10,445 nt of DNA from Rhodobiaceae bacterium (GTDB lineage: Bacteria; Pseudomonadota; Alphaproteobacteria; Parvibaculales; Parvibaculaceae), in contig NVSO02000156.1 of the NCBI GenBank assembly GCA_002401305.2, forward strand, positions 1 through 10,445, read 5' to 3'. Each line of letters opens with the position of its first letter. Within the stretch, counting starts at the first letter, position 1. Below, one piece after another: positions 6,546 through 10,445 of this stretch. The position numbers and the translations under genes are program-made. The notes beneath the pieces were generated by a model, which did not search any database, was not told the origin of the DNA, and saw only the letters and a list, made by a program, of their open reading frames with translations.

Positions 6546-7496
6546 ATGACACAAAACAATGTGACATCCTCGCCGGTCCTACCGGCGGGGAACAGCGCTC
6601 TCGTGGGCGCACTTGCGGCGGGCTTTGGCTACCTGTGGTGGGGGTTTTCTGTTGTCTATTACAAGGCAACGATGATCTACCCTATCTGGGAAGTGCTCGC
6701 GCATCGACCCATTTGGACGCTCGCCTTGACCCTCACAGTAGTCTTACTGATGCGGCGCTTCGACAAATTAAGGGCGGTGCTAAAAGACAAGAAGCTCATG
6801 GGGCGTTTATTCATTACCTCCATGATCATCGGGTCCAATTGGTTGGTGTTCAATTATGCGATCTATGAATCTCGCGTGATGGAGACCAGTCTTGGCTACT
6901 ACATCAATCCATTGATTAGTGTGGTTCTGGGCGTTGTGCTTTTGTCGGAGCGATTGAGCCGCCCCCAAATAGCGTCGGTACTTCTGGCCGCTTGTGCTGT
7001 CCTCACGTTGACCCTTCTTCAAGGGTCGTTGCCTTGGATATCGCTGTATATGGCGGGGTCTTTTGCGGCCTACGGGTATTTGCGTAAGGTGATGCCCGTC
7101 GGGCCGCTCGAAGGTCTGGTGGTCGAGGCTATGTATTTATGCCCCCTAGCAATCGGTTATTTCATCTATGCAGGGGCGCAGGACGTGCTTGTCTTCGGCC
7201 AGGAAGGCCAGAGCATCTCCGCGATGCTGTTGTTGATCGCGATTGGTCCGATGACGGCGATCCCGCTTTTTGCCTTCACCTTCGGGGCGCAACGCATTCG
7301 CCTATCCACCATGGGGCTCATGCAATACATCGCACCCACAACCCATTTCTTTTTGGCTATTCACTACGGCGAGGCATTTGGCACACCTCACCTCATTGCC
7401 TTTGGCTTGATTTGGATAGCCCTCATCATCTTCAGCGTGGATCTCTTCAGGCAAGAGCGCCGCATCCGAAAGAATGCTAAAGGTGGTCAAAAATAA
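6546..7496 (+). CDS. rarD: RarD/EamA-family transporter
   Basis: This 316-residue integral inner-membrane protein of the drug/metabolite transporter superfamily has about ten hydrophobic segments (roughly 16-36, 55-70, 88-104, 113-133, 142-158, 163-180, 191-209, 225-248, 258-273 and 282-300). RarD-type motifs include GYLWWGFSVVYYK (28-40), EVLAHRPIW (49-57) and ETSLGYYINPLISVVLG (113-129), followed by SERLSRPQ. RarD was named from a chloramphenicol-sensitivity phenotype; its physiological substrate is unknown, while related EamA proteins export amino acids and other metabolites. GGAGA (6536-6540) precedes the ATG at 6546. The 18-base gap to cimA implies co-transcription, so export of a product of branched-chain metabolism is a reasonable but untested idea. 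A strong hairpin lies inside its first codons. The gene is convergent with the LOG gene ten bases on. Confidence 0.9.
   Translation: MTQNNVTSSPVLPAGNSALVGALAAGFGYLWWGFSVVYYKATMIYPIWEVLAHRPIWTLALTLTVVLLMRRFDKLRAVLKDKKLMGRLFITSMIIGSNWLVFNYAIYESRVMETSLGYYINPLISVVLGVVLLSERLSRPQIASVLLAACAVLTLTLLQGSLPWISLYMAGSFAAYGYLRKVMPVGPLEGLVVEAMYLCPLAIGYFIYAGAQDVLVFGQEGQSISAMLLLIAIGPMTAIPLFAFTFGAQRIRLSTMGLMQYIAPTTHFFLAIHYGEAFGTPHLIAFGLIWIALIIFSVDLFRQERRIRKNAKGGQK
6567..6591 (+). other. Strong hairpin at the 5' end of the rarD coding region
   Basis: Positions 6567-6577 pair with 6581-6591 over 11 base pairs (one T-G wobble, at 6570/6588), leaving the three-base loop CCT. The core CGCCGGT/ACCGGCG is perfect. 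It begins 21 bases after the A of the start codon, so it would sit at or inside the footprint of an initiating ribosome. There is no T run, so it is not a normal intrinsic terminator. It could lower rarD translation relative to cimA, stabilise the 3' end of a processed cimA mRNA, or be a by-product of codon choice. Confidence 0.55.
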
Positions 7497-7513
7497 TTGC
7501 GAGGCGTTAGCCT
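7489..7513 (-). terminator. Weak candidate terminator of the LOG gene
   Basis: AGGC (7502-7505) and GCCT (7510-7513) form a 4-bp stem with a four-base loop over the LOG stop codon. On the minus strand it is followed a few bases later by a T-rich stretch ending in TTTTT (complement of 7489-7493). The stem is very short. On the plus strand there is no T run, so it would not serve rarD. Confidence 0.25.
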
Positions 7514-8067
7514 GTTGATGTCGCAGAGAGACGGCGCACGAGGGGGACAATCTCTCTTGCGTCGTTCACGACATGAAAGAGCTCTCGGAGGGAGGGGCGG
7601 ACAAAACCACTCGCAAGCATATTGTCGAAGAGAGCCAGTAGGGCGTCCCAAAACCCATCAATATTTGCAATGATAACTGGGTGTTGATGTCGGCCAAGCT
7701 GCGCCCACGTTATCATTTCCATAAGCTCCTCAAGCGTCCCAATGCCACCTGGTAGCGCAACAAATGCACAAGACCGGTCGTACATGATCTGTTTGCGTTC
7801 ATGCATATTCTCCGTGACGATTAACTCGGAGGCGTCGGTGTAAGGGATTTCTTCTTTGAAAAGGAATTCCGGTATGACCCCAATCACTGGACCATTGCCC
7901 GACGTGACCGCGCGGGCGACAGCCCCCATAATGCCGATGGTCGCGCCGCCGTAGACCAAGCCCATGCCTGCTTCCACGATGGCTTCACCCAACTCGGTGC
8001 CCGCAGCTAAATAGGACGGCTTGTCTCCAGCACTGGAGCCGCAATACACACAAATATTCTCGGTCAT
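7507..8067 (-). CDS. LOG family protein (TIGR00730, nucleotide phosphoribohydrolase-like)
   Basis: This 186-residue cytoplasmic protein has the Rossmann-like LOG/lysine-decarboxylase-like fold. It starts ICVYCGSSAG (5-14), has LVYGGATIGIMGAVA (37-51), the conserved MHERK (88-92), and the signature PGGIGTLEE (106-114), the PGGxGTxxE motif. Characterised LOG enzymes cleave cytokinin riboside 5'-monophosphate, or other nucleoside monophosphates, to the free base plus ribose 5-phosphate. Older annotations as lysine decarboxylase are wrong for this family. In bacteria outside plant associations the natural substrate is usually unknown. The length is normal. The ATG at 8067 fits the family start, although the upstream site is weak (GGCAAAAATAACA). 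It is divergent from the LysM protein gene. Confidence 0.93.
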   Translation of the reverse strand: MTENICVYCGSSAGDKPSYLAAGTELGEAIVEAGMGLVYGGATIGIMGAVARAVTSGNGPVIGVIPEFLFKEEIPYTDASELIVTENMHERKQIMYDRSCAFVALPGGIGTLEELMEMITWAQLGRHQHPVIIANIDGFWDALLALFDNMLASGFVRPSLRELFHVVNDAREIVPLVRRLSATSTG

Positions 8068-8408
8068 TGTTATTTTTGCCTGCTAATCGCAAATCGAGCT
8101 TCCCAATTGGTGCTGTATTTGCAAAATTGTTACTTAAATACAAAACAGTCACCTACTTGTAGGATAGTAACGAGTAATGTTTTACGCTCGCCTCCAAGGA
8201 TGCAGGAGAGTCACGCGAGGGTTATTGTACAATAGTATTAACGTTGTTCTGGTGTTTTAGTGTTAAATAAGATCAAGGAACAGGCCTCAATTGGCAGTGT
8301 GTTTAGATTAAGGTGTTCAGGTTGACCGTGTCGATATGAGCAGTAGCGTAAATAGAATACGTCAAAGAGCGACCATAGGGCGCTTATGGCGATGATCGGA
8401 GGGGTGGA
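8068..8408. promoter_or_regulatory. 341-base divergent spacer between the LOG and LysM genes
   Basis: No credible gene is present. Symmetrical elements are CCTAC-TT-GTAGG (8152-8163), nested inside GTTACT/AGTAAC (8129-8134/8166-8171); a perfect 12-bp palindrome TATTGTACAATA (8223-8234); and an imperfect hairpin CTCGC/GCGAG (8187-8191/8215-8219) with CTCC/GGAG inside (8192-8195/8205-8208). TTGACC at 8322-8327 could be a -35 element for the LysM gene, but no -10 at standard spacing was found. The LysM gene has a strong Shine-Dalgarno run GGAGGGG at 8399-8405. The palindromes are plausible operator sites; no regulator is recognised. Confidence 0.35.
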
Positions 8409-9386
8409 ATGGAAAATCGGAACATCTTCATAATTGGGGGGGCTATTGCAGCAGCCGTCATACTAGGAGTTATTCTGTTTTTTGTTTTTGGAAACGGGAC
8501 TGGCGAAGAGAACGCTGAGCCCAACCAAAGCGTGATCGATCAGCCAATCCAAACACCCTACACAGCAGACACAAATGTGGATGAAAGCAACATCCCAACC
8601 TTTGACATTGTTCGCGTCGAACGTGATGGCGCTGCCGTTATCGCTGGGAGAGCCGTGCCCGGTTCGATTGTAAGTTTGCTGCGAGGGGAAACAACCATCG
8701 CAACAGCAAAAGCAGACGACAGCGGCGAATGGGTCATCGTATTGGATGAACCTCTCAAACCAGGTGAGTTTGAATTGTCATTGAAAGTGACAACACCCGA
8801 CGGCATTGAGGCCTTCTCCACTCAGAAAGTGGCCATCTCTGTTCCAACCCAACCAAATCAACAAGCACTTGTCGTGCTGAGCGAGCCCGGCAAGGCCAGT
8901 AAAGTTTTGCAAGGCCCCGGCGTTGCAGCTGATGCGGGGCAATTGGTTTTGGAAGTCGTGGATTATGATGAGAAGGGCAATGTCATCTTTTCAGGTCGCG
9001 GAACACCCAATGCCACCATCCGAATTTATGTAGATGATAACCCCGTGGGCGACGCAATCACAGACAGCAACGGCGCGTGGGAATTGCGTCCGGTCACTGT
9101 CATCGAACCGGGTCAATATACTTTGCGTGTCGACGAGCTGGGCGAGGGCAACACCGTCGTCGCACGTGTCGAGGTGCCTTTTGAGCGGGGCGAACCAGAA
9201 GAAGTGATCCGTCAATTGGCAAATGGCAAAGTCGTCATCCAGCCGGGGAATAATCTCTGGAACATTGCCAAACAGATTTACGGATCAGGATATCGCTACA
9301 CGGTCATTTATGCGGCGAATAAAGATCAAATTCGCGACCCCGATCTGATTTATCCGGGACAGATTTTGAACGCGCCGGACCGCTAA
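8409..9386 (+). CDS. Membrane-anchored Ig-like and LysM domain protein
   Basis: This 325-residue protein is probably anchored in the inner membrane with the rest in the periplasm. Residues 6-28 are one hydrophobic segment after a short charged start; no lipobox Cys is present. Residues 30-60 are acidic, Gln/Pro-rich and probably a linker. Two similar beta-rich, Ig-like modules follow: about 62-146, with AVIAGRAVPGSIVSLL and DDSGEW, and about 179-257, with VIFSGRGTPNATIRIYV and DSNGAW. A C-terminal LysM domain (about 275-322) has VIQPGNNLWNIAKQIYGSG and ends YPGQILNAP, the usual peptidoglycan-binding pattern. No catalytic domain is visible, so a structural or scaffold role at the cell wall is likely. 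It starts after a strong ribosome site and ends before a strong terminator, so it appears to be a single-gene transcript. Similar LysM proteins are, from memory, seen near LOG and Atm1-type ABC genes in other alphaproteobacteria. Confidence 0.9.
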   Translation: MENRNIFIIGGAIAAAVILGVILFFVFGNGTGEENAEPNQSVIDQPIQTPYTADTNVDESNIPTFDIVRVERDGAAVIAGRAVPGSIVSLLRGETTIATAKADDSGEWVIVLDEPLKPGEFELSLKVTTPDGIEAFSTQKVAISVPTQPNQQALVVLSEPGKASKVLQGPGVAADAGQLVLEVVDYDEKGNVIFSGRGTPNATIRIYVDDNPVGDAITDSNGAWELRPVTVIEPGQYTLRVDELGEGNTVVARVEVPFERGEPEEVIRQLANGKVVIQPGNNLWNIAKQIYGSGYRYTVIYAANKDQIRDPDLIYPGQILNAPDR

Positions 9387-9454
9387 GGACTGGCTTTTTC
9401 GATTGATACAGGCAAAAGCTTGTTATCGGTTGAATAACCGCTATCTATAGAGAC

Positions 9455-9492
9455 CAATCGCCCCGCCTCAATTGGCGGGGCGATTGCGTTTT
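9455..9492 (+). terminator. Strong intrinsic terminator after the LysM gene
   Basis: A perfect 13-bp stem joins 9455-9467 to 9474-9486 with the six-base loop TCAATT, and CGTTTT follows directly. The stem is mostly G-C. It lies 68 bases after the LysM stop codon and separates this gene from the ABC exporter. A smaller hairpin, CGGTT/AACCG (9427-9431/9436-9440), lies just before it and lacks a T run. Confidence 0.92.
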
Positions 9493-9579
9493 GGCGCATT
9501 GCTAGTGCCATGCATGAGCAACTAAGCCTGATGCTCAGACACATCGACAAACTGATCAGCGCAGCTACTTTAGCGCTTT

Positions 9580-9584
9580 AGGAG
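9580..9584 (+). promoter_or_regulatory. Shine-Dalgarno site that fixes a TTG start
   Basis: AGGAG ends six bases before the TTG at 9591. In the frame of the ABC exporter a TAG stands at 9579-9581, four codons upstream of the TTG, and the next in-frame ATG lies about 95 codons into the protein. The start is therefore almost certainly this TTG. Confidence 0.85.
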
Positions 9585-9590
9585 AAAATT

Positions 9591-10445
9591 TTGGCCCACG
9601 GTCCAGCATTACGCGCGAAAGAAAAAAACCCAATTACAGGGGCCGATGCTGGTGCGCCAGAGGAAAAAAGCCATCATTGGCGCACGCTTGCAGCCTTGCT
9701 TCCCCATCTCTGGCCCAAAGACGATTGGGACATTCGGGTGCGAGTGATCTTAGCCCTCACTGTCCTTGTCATAGCTAAAGGCGTTACGGTTTATGCGCCA
9801 TTCTTCTATAAAGATGCAGTTGATGCGCTCACCGCGACTGACCCGAGGTTGGGGGTTGTCGCTGTACCTGTGTTCATGGTGGTGGCTTATGGCGTTGCAC
9901 GTATTCTGATGATTGCCTTGGCACAATTACGGGACGCCTTCTTTGCGAAGGTCGGGCAGCGTGCCGTGCGCACGGTGGGCTTGCAAACCTTCAGGCATCT
10001 GCACGCGTTGTCTTTACGGTTTCACCTAGAGCGCCGGACCGGGGGACTGTCCCGTGTGATCGAACGGGGAACAAAGGGTATTGATTTCCTACTGCGGTTT
10101 TCACTGTTCAGCATCATCCCAACACTGATCGAATTGGCCTTGGTGTGCGCGATTTTGGCCTACACATTTGACTATCGCTATGCCCTGATTACGGGCGGCG
10201 TCGTGCTCTTCTACATCTGGTTCACCTTTACCATTACCGAATGGCGCACACGGTTCCGCCGGGAAATGAATGAGCAGGATACAAAAGCCAACACCCGAGC
10301 AGTAGACAGCTTGCTCAACTTTGAAACGGTAAAATATTTTGGCAATGAAGAGCATGAAGCCAAACGCTTTGAAGACTCATTGGCTGGATACGAAAAAGCC
10401 GCTGTAAAAACAACAACGTCTCTGGCTTTCCTCAACACCGGGCAA
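9591..10445 (+). CDS. Atm1-type ABC exporter, permease part (runs off window)
   Basis: The first 285 codons are present; the gene continues beyond 10445. After an ~30-residue hydrophilic N-terminus comes the type I ABC exporter membrane domain, with hydrophobic segments near 51-69, 90-110, 167-190 and 196-215. LSLRFHLERRTGGLSRVIER (140-159) and ETVKYFGNEEHE (245-256) are characteristic of the Atm1/ABCB7/HMT1 subfamily. Walker A, signature and Walker B motifs belong to the ATPase domain outside the window. Mitochondrial Atm1 and the Novosphingobium homologue export glutathione-derived compounds linked to iron-sulfur cluster biogenesis and metal detoxification; the same role is inferred here. 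The start is TTG, fixed by the ribosome site and an upstream in-frame stop. It lies after a strong terminator, so it must have its own promoter in 9493-9580, where none is obvious. Confidence 0.92.
   Translation, partial: MAHGPALRAKEKNPITGADAGAPEEKSHHWRTLAALLPHLWPKDDWDIRVRVILALTVLVIAKGVTVYAPFFYKDAVDALTATDPRLGVVAVPVFMVVAYGVARILMIALAQLRDAFFAKVGQRAVRTVGLQTFRHLHALSLRFHLERRTGGLSRVIERGTKGIDFLLRFSLFSIIPTLIELALVCAILAYTFDYRYALITGGVVLFYIWFTFTITEWRTRFRREMNEQDTKANTRAVDSLLNFETVKYFGNEEHEAKRFEDSLAGYEKAAVKTTTSLAFLNTGQ

Noticed and set aside
6368..6868. 166-codon plus-strand frame across the cimA-rarD junction
   Set aside because: It is out of frame with both genes, which are strongly supported by conserved motifs.
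8177..8260. 27-codon frame starting MFYARLQGC in the LOG-LysM spacer
   Set aside because: No ribosome site, arginine-rich random-looking product, and it overlaps possible hairpins and a palindrome.
8284..8295. GCCTCAATTGGC repeated at 9465-9476
   Set aside because: A 12-base match with short dyad symmetry; the second copy is just the loop and inner stem of a terminator. Two copies alone do not make a repeat family.

Overview
The window looks like a stretch of ordinary chromosome from an alphaproteobacterium with about balanced base composition. The evidence is the short GluRS form with HVGN and LSKR motifs, a glutamine-dependent NAD synthetase next to gltX, a long citramalate synthase, and an Atm1-type ABC exporter near a LysM protein and a LOG protein. 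I cannot place it below class level. No mobile element, CRISPR array, tRNA or rRNA was seen.

Layout. Positions 1-1344 (minus strand) hold two neighbouring zinc-free medium-chain dehydrogenase/reductase (MDR) genes. The downstream one runs off the left edge. The upstream one is cut by an in-frame TAG 35 codons before its natural end. A divergent intergenic region (1345-1571) leads to a plus-strand pair, nadE and gltX, separated by 8 bases, which ends in a hairpin terminator touching the gltX stop. A 268-base leader (4592-4859) precedes cimA, followed 18 bases later by a RarD/EamA permease. A LOG-family gene faces this pair tail to tail (7507-8067, minus). A 341-base divergent spacer then leads to a membrane-anchored Ig-like/LysM protein, closed by a perfect 13-bp GC-rich terminator. 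Last is the 5' part of an Atm1-type ABC exporter that starts with TTG and runs off the right edge.

How the genes work together. NadE makes NAD+ and GltX charges tRNA with glutamate. They share a transcript by spacing, not by pathway. CimA opens the threonine-independent route to isoleucine. Its leader contains an 18-codon reading frame with three consecutive Ile codons and sequences that could form alternative RNA structures, one of which would cover the cimA Shine-Dalgarno site. This is the best candidate here for an undescribed regulatory element: an isoleucine-sensing peptide leader controlling cimA-rarD. The other point of most interest is the amber codon in the MDR gene, whose intact downstream tail still matches the family C-terminus.
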